Shown here in pieces: positions 35,914-47,181 of a stretch of DNA of 64,000 nt. Source of the DNA: Diphasiastrum complanatum (lineage: Eukaryota > Streptophyta > Lycopodiopsida > Lycopodiales > Lycopodiaceae). Both the position numbers and the translations under genes were made by a program. Every line of letters starts with the position of its first letter. The stretch's first letter is position 1. Under the pieces are notes generated by a model. The model was not told where the DNA came from and did not search any database. It saw nothing but the letters and a program-made list of their open reading frames with translations. Location of the stretch: NCBI GenBank assembly GCA_029204225.1, contig CM055101.1:950987-1014986 (forward strand), written 5' to 3'.

Positions 35914-36350
35914 TGTTATATACCATAACGGTGTGACGGCCTCGCAAGGAGCATGATGCAAGACTGGAGTTTCCAACATGTTTGGGTGCCACACATCACC
36001 ATCCTAGGTGTTCACGTGTCGCCAACAAGACCGTGCTTGAAGGGACCCACTGTGCTATGCCTATATGGTGGTGACGTTTCTCTCTTTCCATTCACTTAGT
36101 CTACCCGGGAGTTGGTGGATGGAGAGCCCAATGGGAGATGTGACCCTAGGAGATGTGTGCTAGGGAGAGTTGAGTGGGTATGGGACGCCAGTTATCATAG
36201 GAGGCTTGACCGAGCATGATTATGTCAATTGCTCCAGTGCATGGGGGTGGGTCGGTTGTGACCCTACGGATGGGCAGTTACGGTGCATCGTCACTGGTAT
36301 GGGGTGTGCGGAACCTTTAAGGCAGTCGATGATCCTAGGGAGTTGTAACA
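35914..36350 (+). mobile_element. Gypsy-2 3' LTR, copy 1 (437 bp)
   Basis: Bounded by TGTTA and TAACA. GC-richer than its surroundings. It matches 49132-49590 in reverse complement. It ends exactly where an unrelated coding fragment begins on the minus strand. Confidence 0.85.
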
Positions 36351-36726
36351 TATTCCCAATCATTATTCTTGTTAATACATTCTGAATATGCATGTGAATT
36401 AGATATTGGCCATTGAGTTGAAGAGAATCCATAGGAATAAGAGTCTCCAATAGAAGCCACTTTCAGCTCTTGTGAAATGGATCCATGAGGCATTGAACAA
36501 GAATCCGAGTAGATATGAGTTGGATTTCTATGGAATAATGAAATCCCTTCATTGCTAGTATCCATGTTGAATACCTCATACTCCATTAGATTGTTGTCAA
36601 AAATAAAATCATTCACTGAAGCTCCCAAGTCAAACTGAAATGGTTCGCATATTGGGTTCTTAAAATAGCCACTCAATTTCAAGCCATGGAATATTGGTGT
36701 TGTATAGTCCTCATTTTAAAAGTCTG
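36351..36726 (-). pseudogene. Captured coding fragment of unknown gene, copy 1
   Basis: The minus strand is open for about 115 residues (ORF 36335-36682) starting MKLSGYFKNPICEPFQFDLG and continuing through FIFDNNLMEYEVFNMD to SECINKNNDWEY, where the LTR starts. Composition is protein-like, rich in Ser, Asn and aromatic residues, as in the variable half of a plant regulatory protein, but I do not recognise a family. The same fragment occurs at 48764-49131 and 59796-59996. It is most likely a piece of a host exon into which Gypsy-2 inserted and which was then duplicated with it. Confidence 0.5.
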
Positions 36727-36759
36727 GTGAATGTCTTGATCGACTTTCTTTGAGCATAA

Positions 36760-37400
36760 CACTATTCTCGATTTGAAGACCAAAAAAGCTATTCATGTGA
36801 TCAAGATGAATGTGACAAATTGAACTTCTCAAGGAAGTTGGTAAGTGCACTACATCTAGTGAGGCTTGGGATCTAAAGAAGGTTTATGAGTCCAAGTTTA
36901 CATCAAGGGTTCTAACCCTTAGGAGTCAAATATTTTCAAGTTTTCAAAATAAGGATGAAAGTGCTTATGCTTTTGTTTTGAGGGTTAAAGCATTCAATGA
37001 TGAGTTAGCATGTATTGATGAAAGACTTAAGGAGATAGAACTTGTTCAAGAAGTTTTCAATGGCTTGTTGGATGATCATGCTAATCTTGCTCAAAGTTTT
37101 GCTATTCAAAAGACATTGCCAAGTATTGTGGACATTCAAGAAATCTTGGTGAATAAGGAGTTTAGGCTTCTATCAAGAGGAGGGTCCACTTCCACATCTC
37201 AACCTGGAAAGGAGGATGTTATGTTCGCAAAGGGAAAGTTCAAGGGCAAGAGCAAGTCAAGTGATCTAAAGGACAATCTCAAGGTGAGCCTTCTACTTTT
37301 GTTGGCAAGAAGAAAGATAAATCTAAGCTTAAATGCTTCTATTGTGGAGTCAAAACATGGCAAGGTTGCCATCGATGGGACCAAGTCCCAACATTTGTGA
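36760..37400 (+). pseudogene. Copia gag fragment related to Copia-1
   Basis: A plus-strand frame at 36978-37400 (140 residues) contains LACIDERLKEIELVQEVFNG, LLDDHANLAQSFAIQ and LPSIVDIQEIL, clearly homologous to Copia-1 gag (LACIDENIKDGEIVQVMLNG at about 2110-2180). Upstream frames back to about 36760 carry KKAIHVIKMNVTN. It loses its frame just before the zinc knuckle (CFYCGVK in another frame). By-eye similarity is about two thirds, so it is a related but distinct family. No LTR is attached. Confidence 0.8.
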
Positions 37401-38022
37401 CATTGCGCAGCACATATATGACATAGTGTACTTATGACAAGGATGTGTGTACATTGTAAACATTGAAAAGTACTGTATTGATAGATTTCTGCCGTCGTAG
37501 GACACTTAAGATTTCAATTCCAACAATTTGTCCTTTCATGAATTGTATCCCAAGGGAGCAATCACAAATTTGAGTTTATTGAACTTCTGCCTTAAACGAT
37601 TGCAATTGATGATCATATGCCTATAGCTCGTAGTGATGATATTAATTTTTTTTTTTGTAATTAATAAATTATATTGTTCATGCTCTTTTTGATTGAAAGA
37701 CACTTAACGAATTAACTTATCTTTTTGGCTTGTAAAACTTTGTGCCCGTTCAGATATATTCTAAGCAAAATGCTGATGCAATGGTAGTACTACAGAGGAG
37801 CCATAGTAAAGGCCACGAGCAATTGAGACAGAGCAATCACAATTACAATTTTCTTCACCAAGTAAACTGTAGACCTCAATTATCTTGCCTTTCAAGAATA
37901 TAAACAACGATAAAAGATGTTCTATTTTTGTTAGTTAATTTGATGCCATGTTACTCCTCAATATCCAGCTAGTAAATAATCTTACCATAGTCATTCTAGA
38001 TGTGCAACTAGTGAAGAATCAC
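37401..38022. other. No recognisable gene
   Basis: AT-rich sequence with a T tract near 37650. It may include the 3' flank of the BPS1-like pseudogene that lies to its right on the minus strand. No partner for it in the 57-60 kb copy, where the gene is cut earlier. Confidence 0.5.
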
Positions 38023-38966
38023 TCAACAAAACTTCCTTACTGCAGAATTGAGTTTTGTCGTACCTGCGACTATGTCATCAAAAAGATCACGTATGGTGCA
38101 CTCCAAACTTTCCAAACCACAGTTCAGACTGTTTAAGCTATGCCGAAGCTCCGTAACATATGACAGTCGCAATTCCAACGAGCGCGGAACTTGTTCTCCA
38201 AATGACTGAAATTCAATGAAAAAATTACCCACATGAGCTTGCATGTTTCCAAATTCTCTTAGAAGGATTTTCTCTTTCGTTTCCTCATTGAACCGCAAGC
38301 CAATTTGTTCGATAAGCCTTTGATGTGAATTAGACGTAGATTTAGCCCATTCGCCCGTCGAACAAATCGCAATCAGTTTAGCGGAGTAAGAACTATCCAT
38401 GTGAAGCAATCCAAACAGAAGAATCATTGAAACGAAAGAAATTATGCTCTTCATGGGGTAAATTACTGCGCAAGGATCAAATTGCTTTGCATATCTGCTA
38501 CCCAAATTCCAAAGCTCCTCCTCTGCCTCAAGTTTCATATCAACAAGTTGCTTGTTTGCTTGATGTATTCTGAACATCTCTCGTCAGCAATGATTTAGAG
38601 CCTGAACTATGGTATCATAGTCATCCCCACCTGCTTGAAGAGCTTCAACCGCTATATGGACTACCCGCCCATATATTCGCAATCTGGAAATACCCGTCAT
38701 CAAAGCTTTATAAAGATTCATAAGTCGCACTGTCTCATCCATCAGAGAACTAAAGCATTTTAATGGAAAAACAACCTTCTCCACTAGATCCAAACGGCTG
38801 CAAGAGAAGATCTGTGAATATCCACATCATACTGCATCCAGTCTACTGTGAAAAACTTATCTCCAATTGACTCTTCCAATTTTTGCAGACATGACGACAA
38901 ATTGTCGTGAAATGACATACTGGCAGCACCATGAGCGTGAGATCGCAGCGAATTTACAAAAACCAT
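38023..38966 (-). pseudogene. BPS1/ROH1-like helical protein, frameshifted
   Basis: Minus-strand frames: 38784-38966 (MVFVNSLRSHAHGAASMSFH, FTVDWMQYDVDIH), 38584-38793 (VFPLKCFSSLMDETVRLMNL) and 38023-38577 (184 residues, AEEELWNLGSRYAKQFD, a hydrophobic segment SIISFVSMILLFGLLHM, then long helices). Joined, they give a protein of about 315 residues. The layout of an N-terminal helical region with a conserved WM, an L-x-D-x-x-x-x-L-x-x-x-Y helix and a central hydrophobic segment resembles the plant-specific BYPASS1/ROH1 (UPF0496-like) proteins; this is by eye and moderate at best. One frameshift and one stop break it. The upstream region is shared with two other copies here. Confidence 0.45.
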
Positions 38967-40099
38967 GGCGGTGTTTCTTCAGGCAGATTTAAGGAAGCAA
39001 CCTTTGCCGTCTGTGTATTTTGCAGAAATCAAGGTAAGTTACCGGCCTACCGCTGTACCTTCTGAAATAGCTTGAGAACGTTGTCAACAAAAAAAAATTA
39101 TGAAGTAAAATTCGCCTTGAGATTGTCGACGAACCCAGCTACGGATTATCACTAACTCAGAGGTTCGAAGGAATTTATTGAGTTCCGCCCTTTGTCTCTT
39201 ACATTCAACACGTCTGCATTCAAGTAAGGCTCTTCTTGGCAAATCGTTCGCGCTCTCACTCTCGCTCGCTCGCGCTCTCTCTCTCAATCGAATGCATGGT
39301 GTTCTCTCTATCGATCTCTATTTATATGCTATTTGGACACCTTCAAAACCCTAGTCGTTACATAATATGTAGTACCCTAGAACGTGACTAAATGCATATT
39401 GGACCCCTAAGAGGGCTAAAACATGGGACCAAAACACACTTTGAATACCAACCCAACAAAGTGATCCAAGGGAGTTGCCTGGAATATGACTAGGTAATAG
39501 AATGCCATGGTTAACCTGGTACTCGTTATCTATTTAGCTACGTCAGACTATGCATCGCATTTTCAAGTTGCACCGCATGCCTAAGTGCTATTTGTCTTTC
39601 AAAGAAAAGCAAATATGTCAACAAGGTGAGATGAGGGTCTTCAGCTAGAGCCTGCACTACATGGGTGACTAGGAGGAGTCTATGCTAGACATCACTAGTT
39701 GGCCTTTAGGTATCATGATTCAGCCCTATCTCCTCAGGCTTTACTATGAACAATTTAGGATTTCACTTTCAGGTTGTTTACACGTTGCAGACTGATAGAT
39801 ATTATAACAATTTGTGATTTGCTTTTATGAAATTTGGATAATGGAATTATAGAAGTTGGAACTACATGCCATTCATCGTTTATGTATGTACTATGATTTC
39901 AGACTTGTCACTTGTATTTCAATTATGGTAACAAGCATTACTTCCCCTCTCATCAGACAAGCATTCATTGCATTATATAACAATAAGAACTTATATAAGA
40001 ATAAAGAGATTCTACTATATGAGCAAAACTTCATAAGTATAATCTTAAAAATAGCATAGAGAGAGTAAATCATTCACATCGATAAAATGAGAATAGACT
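38967..40099 (-). repeat. Upstream region of the BPS1-like gene, copy 1
   Basis: Non-coding sequence reading toward the BPS1-like start. It includes a TATA-like CATATAAATAGAGATCGATAG near 39307-39327 and a pyrimidine tract (GA on the gene strand) near 39255-39285. The same region appears at 58120-59306 and 62206-63236. ORF 39084-39287 (Arg/Glu-rich) is the GA tract read through. Confidence 0.6.
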
Positions 40100-40390
40100 A
40101 ACTCACTAACTTCACTTTAGTCCATTTCAAAGAAATATGCGAGGACAAATGCTCTTTATATAGCCTCGTAGATGTTCTAAATATGAAATAATTGTCTTAA
40201 GATCCATAACCACTTCTTGGCATTGGCCCTTCGATAATTGCAAGCCTGAATCCATTGGTGAGTGAGCTAGTTTACAATTGATCAGATTGTATATGATAAG
40301 GGTATTGTGAAGATACCGTTGCTGAGTGATAAAGATCAGCCTTCTCCCTCTGTCTCAGCGAATTTGTAGATAGATTCAGTACATGCAGTA
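40100..40390 (-). mobile_element. Partial Copia-3 LTR and RT scrap, copy 1
   Basis: 40105-40235 is the inner third of the Copia-3 LTR, with the promoter block GAGGCTATATAAAGAGCA on the minus strand. 40300-40390 is an RT scrap like 61960-62020 (GAGAAGGCTGATCTTTATCAC). The same order is found at 57841-58120. Confidence 0.7.
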
Positions 40391-41340
40391 CATTTCAAAG
40401 TAGCTTAGATTGATCGTTTGCAAAGCTCAATCTTACTGTACCTTCACCTTTAATAGCATGTGTGCTATTGTTGCCCATGTGAACATATCATTTGGTATTG
40501 GAAGGACTATAGGACTCGAAAAAGCCAATATGGCTACTCATGTGCTGTGTGGCTCCGGAGTTCAGAAACCAGGAGATGTTGTTGGATGTTTCTTGATGGC
40601 TAGTCATTAAGGCATCATTATCCGATTCTTGAATTGACTGTGATGCTTTTGTACCTGCATTTGCCACTTGTTTCGACTGCCCCTTGTTGTTGTTCTTTTC
40701 TTGCAATATGCGGCAATCTTGGATGTTGTGTTTGGTTCACTGGGATATGTGCAGAACAATTAATTTTTGTCGGCTAGTTTGACTGTTCTTGACGCTGTGT
40801 CGGTTCATGATTTAGCTTTGGTTGCTTTGGGCCTTTCTTCTTTTGCTGACTTGAGCCTTTGTTGGTGTATAAGGCATGAGAGTCGACACTTGAGGAAACA
40901 GAGACTTTGTTCCTTCTCCTCTCTTCCTAACACAACATTGTTCTTCTTGAGCATATGTAAAGAGGGTACATCTTTTCATAAGTGACCAGTACTCGAGTCT
41001 TCCATATAACAGTTGCACATTATATAAGGTTTTGGCTATAAATTTAACCAAATCATCTCTTTTATAAGCGATCCAAATCGTATGTGTCAAATGATTCTCA
41101 CGACTACGAATATATTCTTTCATACCTTCAAAGTATTCACTATATTTATCTTTCCATTTTATGTATATCATCCATAGTAATGGATAATAGAAATCAACTA
41201 GCGGCTCTATTCAACGTTTCTATGAGTTTTTTTGGATTTGAATGCCCAAACAGAAGTGAGCTTCGCCCAGATCGGTCCTGTCAGGCTCCGAAGGCAACAT
41301 CTGTTTAGAAAGCATCTTATTCACTTGGTCTCCCTCTGTA
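40391..41340 (-). pseudogene. Copia-3 gag/protease fragments
   Basis: ORF 40488-40706 has the protease core ISWFLNSGATQHMSSHIGFF, with Asn at the catalytic Asp position. 40720-40945 is the gag linker region matching 57272-57600. 40946-41180 (part of ORF 40812-41171, WKDKYSEYFEGMKEYIRSRE) is not recognised. 41240-41335 is an RT scrap (DRTDLGEAHFCLGIQIQ). The order gag, protease, RT is scrambled, so this is a rearranged remnant. Confidence 0.7.
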
Positions 41341-41710
41341 CTAAGCTTTACAGCACCCAATTTGGTGTCCTATCCAAAGTTATGATCATCTGAAGTTTTG
41401 CAATTTTGTGAGTAAAATTGGCAAAATTTGAAATTGTTCTGATTGCATGCCAGTCATTTCCCTAATTTGTAGTACTGTGCTTGCATGGATTAGTCGCATG
41501 TTGATTCTTAGAGTGATTCTAACATGCATGAGAGATTTACAATGGATTTGAGTGGTCATACGCATGTGCTCTTACAGTTGGGTTACAAATCATTGTTAAT
41601 GGATGACAAATTCCGTAAAATTGAAGTTTACGTAGTAAAATTCCATAATGACGTTTGTAACTGATGTAGTGTGCTTTGCATGCAAGTTTGACATTGGGGT
41701 AGTCCATTGA
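41310..41710 (-). repeat. AT-rich block fragment
   Basis: Same sequence and orientation as about 51926-52320, and the reverse complement of 33180-33530. It is joined to the Copia-3 RT scrap at GTGAATAAGATGCTT, a word present in both partners; the identical joint is seen near 61860-61885. Confidence 0.75.
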
Positions 41711-42640
41711 CTATACGCACGCTTGAGCCCGAGGCTCGAATTGTCGTATCGGAGGCAGAGGCATCGAAGGTTTTCATGGAACTTTCAATTTGCCTTTGAA
41801 ATCGTCAAACTGATCCTCGATAAAGACTGTATCTCTACTGAGTAAAATCTGCTAGGTATCGAAGTCGTATAGCTTGGTCAGATGAAGTGTATCCAGTAAG
41901 GATGGTCTTGAGTCCTCGGAAGTTGAATTTCTTCCTCGTCTCCTTCGGAATGTGCGCATAGGTGATGCATCCGAACACTCGAAGGTTCTTCATTGAAGCC
42001 TTAGATCCTGTCCAAACCTCATGTGGTGTTTTGCCTACGAGGGCCTTAGTCGAACATTTGTTTTGGACGTAGGCTGCAATGGATACAGCTTCAACCCAGA
42101 AGCTCTTCGACAAAGATTCATGTGTCAGCATACATTTGGCTAACTCTACCAGGGTACGATTCTTCCCCTCGGCTAAGCCATTAGATTGAGGCGAATAAGG
42201 AGTGATAAATTGTTGTTCAATGCCTTGGCTCTGGCAGTACTCCTTGAATTTAGTAGAGATGTACTCTCCACCATTATTGGACCTCAGGGCTTTGATTTGT
42301 CTGCCAATTTCTTTCTCTGCATGCTCCTTGAAGATTCTGAAACAATTGAAAGCTTTTGACTTCTTCTTGATAAAGTACACCAAGCAATCCGCTAGAAACA
42401 TGTTGATGGCTTGATCTAAATGGTTTCATGGCCAGTTTACAGACTAGACAAAGTAGATAATTTGACTTTCCTATCTGGATAGTCGAGATCAACAACAATA
42501 GATTGTTTAGACATTTGTTGTACAAAAGAATAATTTAGGTGACAAAGTCTATAATGCCAAAGTAAACTGTTATTTCTTTGAATAGAAGTACTAAGAGCCT
42601 GACTAGAGGTAGAACAACAATGACTTAATCTATCCAATTA
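41711..42640 (-). pseudogene. Copia-3 integrase fragment
   Basis: ORF 42437-42637 carries the pre-integrase zinc region (LLWHYRLCHLNYSFVQQMSK). ORF 41835-42401 (188 residues) carries the core: ALRSNNGGEYISTKFKEYCQ, with Asn at the catalytic Asp position, then SPQSNGLAEGKNRTLVELAK with the Glu, and the tail VFGCITYAHIPKETRKKFNF. The remainder of the tail lies at 41711-41835. Integrase would join cDNA ends to the target; this copy lacks a key residue and is frameshifted. Confidence 0.85.
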
Positions 42641-43683
42641 TCCATGTCTCTTTCCGAGTGCTAGGATCCTGTCATTCCTATCAACTACTTTACACTCATC
42701 GGATTCAAATTCTACTTTATGTCCTAGATCTGTAATTATGCTAGCAAAGAGTGAATTTGTAGATAGATTCGGTACATGTAGTACATTTCAAAGTAGCTTA
42801 GATTGATCGTTCGCAAAGCTCAATCTTACTGTACCTTCACCTTTGATAGCATGTATGCTATTGTTGCCCATGTGAACATATCATTTGGTATTGGAAGGCG
42901 TATAGGACTCGAAATAGCCAATATGGCTACTCATGTGCTGTGTGGCTCCGGAGTTCAGAAACCAGGAGCTGTCGTTGGATGTATTTTGATGGCTAGTCAT
43001 TAAGGCATCATTATCAGATTCTTGAATCGACTCTGGTGCTTCTGTACCTGCATTTGACACTTGTTTCGACTGCCCCTTGGAGTATTCTTTTCTTGCAGTA
43101 TGCGGCAATCTTGGATGTTGTGGTTGGTTCACCGGAATATGTGCAAAATAGCTCATTCTTTGTCGGCTAGTTTGACTGCTCTTGATGTTGTGTCGGTTCA
43201 TGATTTAGCTTTGGTTTCTTTGGGCCTTTCTTCTTTTGTTGAGTTCAGCCTTTGTTGGTGTATAAGGCATGAGAGTCGACACTTGAGGAAGCAGAGACTT
43301 TGTTCCTTCTGCTCTCTTCCTAAAACAACATTGTCATGACTCTTGAAAGAGTCAATTTTGGGTGTGTCAAGATGATCATCACCCAGCTGTCGTATGAGCT
43401 TGGAAAGCATGAAAGCAGTGTCATTACTACATCTTGATCATCTATTACATAACCAAAAGTGGCCATTTGCTTTAGCAGATCCTTGAACTGGTTGATGTGA
43501 TTTCGTAGGGAATCTTCGTTGGTCATCTAAAGGGAGAAAATGTTCTTTCTTAGATGTAGCTTGGAAGCTACGTCGCGCACATCATACAGAGTGCTCAAGA
43601 TGTCCTAGACTTCTTTGGGGATCTGAGCTTCATACACATGGCCGATTTGATTTTATGATATATTGAGGATGATCAGCACAAAG
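42641..43683 (-). pseudogene. Copia-3 gag and protease, interrupted by Copia-2b
   Basis: In coding order: 43540-43683 gag (about ILSTLYDVRDVASKLHLRKN), 43320-43526 (MTNEDSLRNHINQFKDLLKQ ... LSRVMTMLF), 43198-43410 linker, and 42881-43201 protease (SSWFLNSGATQHMSSHIGYF, again Asn for Asp). The gag frame stops abruptly at 43683 with the word CACAAAG next to the Copia-2b LTR, inside what reads GGCAAAGCCTTTGCGCTGAT in intact copies, so Copia-2b inserted into gag here. The N-terminal part expected beyond Copia-2b is absent. Confidence 0.82.
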
Positions 43684-43957
43684 ACTTAGAATTTGCTTTG
43701 TACAGGAACACAGACCATGCTACACAGTAACACAGACAGAAAACACTCTCCACAGCAAGCTCACATAGCAACTGCATTTCTCAAAATGAAATCACAATGT
43801 ACATATAGTTGTTCACTCAGGCAACCCATACATGACCCAGGTTGTCGTTGGCGGGATGCGTGTCCCGTCGACTTGCCTCGTGGCGAGGCCAACTGATCCT
43901 TATCCACTAATAGGACCCACAGTACAATAACATAGTGATTCTACTTTAATTCTAACT
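43684..43957 (-). mobile_element. Copia-2b 3' LTR (274 bp)
   Basis: Same termini ACTTAGAAT and ATTCTAACT as in Copia-2a, followed by the polypurine tract complement CTCTCCCTT at 43958-43966. Confidence 0.9.
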
Positions 43958-44011
43958 CTCTCCCTTAAAGTAGAGTCTACTTTTTATACAGTCATATAGA
44001 TAGCTTTAACG

Positions 44012-45166
44012 TCAACAAACTTTACGTACAAAAAGCTTTGATCTAAGCTTATCAAACTTTTCTCCAGTAAGTGGCCAAATGAAAATATCAGCTAGTTGTT
44101 CTTTTGTGCTACAATGAACAACATGAATTTCACGACTCAGCAGCCTCTCACGTATAAAGTGATACTGAATCTGAATGTGTTTAGTTCTCGCATGGAACAT
44201 TGGATTCTTTGCTAGCTGAATGCCACTCTGACTGTCGCTATGTAAAGTCGTGGGATTTTTCTGTTTCATGCCAATTTCTTCCAAGATTTGTCTCAACCAT
44301 ATAGCTTCCTTTGCTGCACTACACATTGCCTTATACTCTGCTTCTGTGGTGGAAAGAGCAATTGTACTTTGCTTCTTACTAGACCAGGAAAAGCAACTAC
44401 CACAAAACTGGAATACATACCCTGTGGTGGATCTACAATCATCATAGTCACCTCCCCAATCCGCATCCACATAGCCACACAACTCAGGTAAACCATCATG
44501 CTTCTTGTAAATCAAGCCATGCTCTGAAGTGCCTTTCACATAACGCAAAATGCGTTTAGTTGCCTTCCAATGCGTTTCGATAGGTGCTGCCATAAACTGA
44601 CTTACAATGCCAACATCATAGCATATATCTGTTCTAGTAAGGTAAATCAAGCTCCCTACTAACTGTCTATACAGCGTAGCATCAAATGACTGTGACTCAT
44701 CAAGCTTAGAAAGCTTTTTACCTGGTTCAATAGGAGTGTTTACTAGTTTGCAATCCTGCAACCTAAACCTGTGCAACAACTCTTTGACATACTTCACCTG
44801 TGTTAAACCCACTTCATGTCCTTTTTGCCACACTTCTACTCCAAGGCAGTAATGCATCAAGCTAAGACCTGTCATCTCAAATTGTTCCATGAGGTCTTTC
44901 TTGATCATGTCTATCATCTCTTGATTATTTCTCGTAATAATCAAGTCATCAACATAAAGAGCAATAAAAGCAACCATACCATCAAAGCATAAGACATATA
45001 GATTTGGATTAGAATGTGTTCTCGCCATCCCCTTTGAACGAAAGTAGGCATTGATCCTATACAATGCACGTGGTGCTTGTTTAAGACCATGAAGCGCTTT
45101 CTTCAAGCGACATACTTTATTTTCCTGTCCCTTCGCTACAAAGCCTTCAGGTTGATCCATGAACAC
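44012..45166 (-). pseudogene. Copia-2b reverse transcriptase and RNase H (open, 384 residues)
   Basis: The longest closed frame of the window. It starts inside RT (MFMDQPEGFVAKGQENKVCR), continues with LKKALHGLKQAPRALY, the catalytic YVDD at residues 71-74, and the LTQVKYVKELLHRF and PGKKLSKLDESQ blocks of the connection, then RNase H with DADWGGDYDDCRSTTGYVFQ, STTEAEYKA and LHSDSQSGIQLAKNPMFHAR, so the RNase H acidic residues are intact. The conserved end reads ADIFIWPL where ADIFTKPL is expected. RT fingers lie upstream at 45200-45484 after a stop. This part seems nearly intact, but the element as a whole is broken. Confidence 0.88.
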
Positions 45167-45199
45167 TTCTTCTTCTACCTCACCATTTAGAAAAACAGA

Positions 45200-45484
45200 T
45201 TATACATCCATCTGATGCAAAGGCCAACCAAAATGTGAAGCTAAAACAACAAGTAGACGTAGAGTATTCCACTTACAAACCGGCGCAAAGGTCTCCTCAT
45301 AGTCGATGCCTTTATTTTGGGCGTACCCTTTCATCACCAATCTTGCCTTGTGCTTTGCTATACTTCCATCTGCATAATACTTAGTCCTATATACCCATTT
45401 GCAACCAATGGATTTCTTGCCAACTGGTGGTTCTACTAAGTCCCATGTGCTATGCTTAGCAATTGACTCCATCTCCTCTCCCAT
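45200..45484 (-). pseudogene. Copia-2b RT N-terminal part
   Basis: Minus-strand frame with MGEEMESIAKHSTWDLVEPP and IGCKWVYRTKYYADGSIAKH, then ARLVMKGYAQNKGIDYEETF and the palm motif HQMDV, where a stop (TAATCTG context, ending before the fingers join) separates it from the frame at 44012-45166. RT copies element RNA; the D of QMDV is the first catalytic Asp and is present. Confidence 0.82.
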
Positions 45485-45613
45485 GGCCTTGACCCAAATG
45501 TCATCATCCTTCGCTTCGCCATAAGTCGAACGTTCTTTGCTTTGAATAATGCTAGATAAGAGAGCATAATTTGCTTCATACCTTTTAGGTTGAGTCTTCT
45601 CTCTTGTTGATCT

Positions 45614-46621
45614 TCATAGCTCTCCCTGGTTAGATGATCCTGGAAAGTCATCTATGTCGCGGCTCTCCAACAATCTCTCAAACCAATTAGGGAGCTTCCT
45701 GTCAGGTGATCGGCTTCCTGGTGAAAATGTATCCCACAGTACATCCTTCTCCTTGCGTTTGTCACCTGAAACTTCAATCCTTCTTGCACCAAAAGGTTTG
45801 TCCCTTCCTCTCCAACCTGTCTCTTGAGGTTGAGTAGTAGTATCTTGAGATGTATCCTCGTGTTCATCACTCGGAAGGTCAATAAATGGATCATCATCAG
45901 GTGGTATCCTCACTATACCATCTTTCCCAGTGGATGTGTCTATCTTCTCAGCATCCTCATCTTCATACATCTTGGATTCATCAAAGATAACATCACAGCT
46001 TATATGGATTTTATTTTCCACTAGATCAAAACATCTATAGCCCTTCACACGATCATCATACCCTAGGAATATGCACTTGATAGCTTTTACATCAAGTTTA
46101 CATCTCTCTTCCTTAGGAATGTGTACAAAGGCCTTACATCCAAAGATTCGCAAGTGGTTCACCTTTGGCTTCTTCTTCATGAATGCTTCCTCAGGTGTTA
46201 TCTTTGGTATGGCAATGGTTGGACTTCTATTTTGAAGATAGACTACCGTGCTACATGCTTCTGACCAAAAATCTTTTGGTAGTTTCATCTCAGCTAGCAT
46301 AGATCTAGCACTTTCCACAATCGTACGATTCTTGCGCTCAGGTACACCATTGAGAGCAGGAGTATGAGCTTGCATAAATTGTCTTTTAATCCCACATTGA
46401 TCACAAAGATCATTGAAGTCATTACACTTATACTCACCTCCACTATATGATCTTAGGACTTTGATCTTCCTACCTGTCTGATTTTTGACCAATGCTTTGA
46501 AGCTCTTGAAGTTATCAAATGCATCTGATTTCTTCTTCAAGAAGTAGATCCACGTCTTACGTGACATATCATCAATAAAGGTCATGAAATATAAGGCTTT
46601 ACCTAAGGACACGGTCCTCAT
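45614..46621 (-). pseudogene. Copia-2b integrase core and tail (335 residues)
   Basis: Minus-strand frame: FIDDMSRKTWIYFLKKKSDA, then VLRSYSGGEYKCNDFNDLCD, where the catalytic Asp of the usual RSD(N/S)GGEY is Tyr, then ALNGVPERKNRTIVESARSM with the Glu, the GKxPxEAF-like and VFIGYDDRVKGYRCFD-like tail, and the acidic linker (PPDDDPFIDLPSDEHEDTSQ). The frame shifts near 45614 before RT. With the Tyr substitution this protein could not catalyse strand transfer on its own. Confidence 0.85.
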
Positions 46622-46737
46622 AGGCCTGCATAAATATGTGTGGATTAAATCCAGGATGTTCTTTGCTCTCGCAACACCCCCTTTATTGAACTTCTCTCAA
46701 TGCTGCTTCCCATATACACAGGATGCGCACATCGATT

Positions 46738-47181
46738 TCAAGTGATCTCCAATGGTAGGCAGTCCGTGTTGCCCCTTAATTGTAGATTGGGCTCTCTTAC
46801 TCCATCCGCAATAACTTTGAACTTTTGGTTCACATCCTTCATAAAGCAACGATCATGGGCGAATTCTACTTTCAACTTTTGATGAGTAATGACTCCAACA
46901 GAAAGTAGATTTTTCTTCAAACCTGGTACGTAAAGTACCTCCCTGATCATCTTGCTTTTGCCATAAATGGTGCCTATCCCCTAAATCTTGCACACACCAC
47001 CATTATCCAACACCTTCAAACTACTGAACCAATTCTCGTTACTTGTCATGTGTGTTGTGGCTCCCAAGTCAATATACCATGCTTGATCATCTTGATTAGA
47101 TGACAATGCAAATATGAAGATGCTAGAGTCTTCAATCTCACCCTCATCGACAAGGTTCATTAGAGGAGTTCTAAATCCCAA
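46738..47181 (-). pseudogene. Copia-2b protease and pre-integrase region
   Basis: Frame 46981-47181 (66 residues) has QAWYIDLGATTHMTSNENWF, with DLG in place of the aspartic protease DSG. Frame 46738-46950 has LYVPGLKKNLLSVGVITHQK and the start of the integrase zinc region, with about 100 bp lost near 46760-46790 relative to Copia-2a. The first codons of the protease frame (GFRTPLMNLVDE) are read from the end of the inserted element. Confidence 0.8.

Noticed and set aside
39084-39287. Arg/Glu-rich ORF near the BPS1-like upstream region (also at 58928 and 63013)
   Set aside because: Frame includes the GA tract and runs through non-coding sequence shared by three promoter copies; no start or family evidence.
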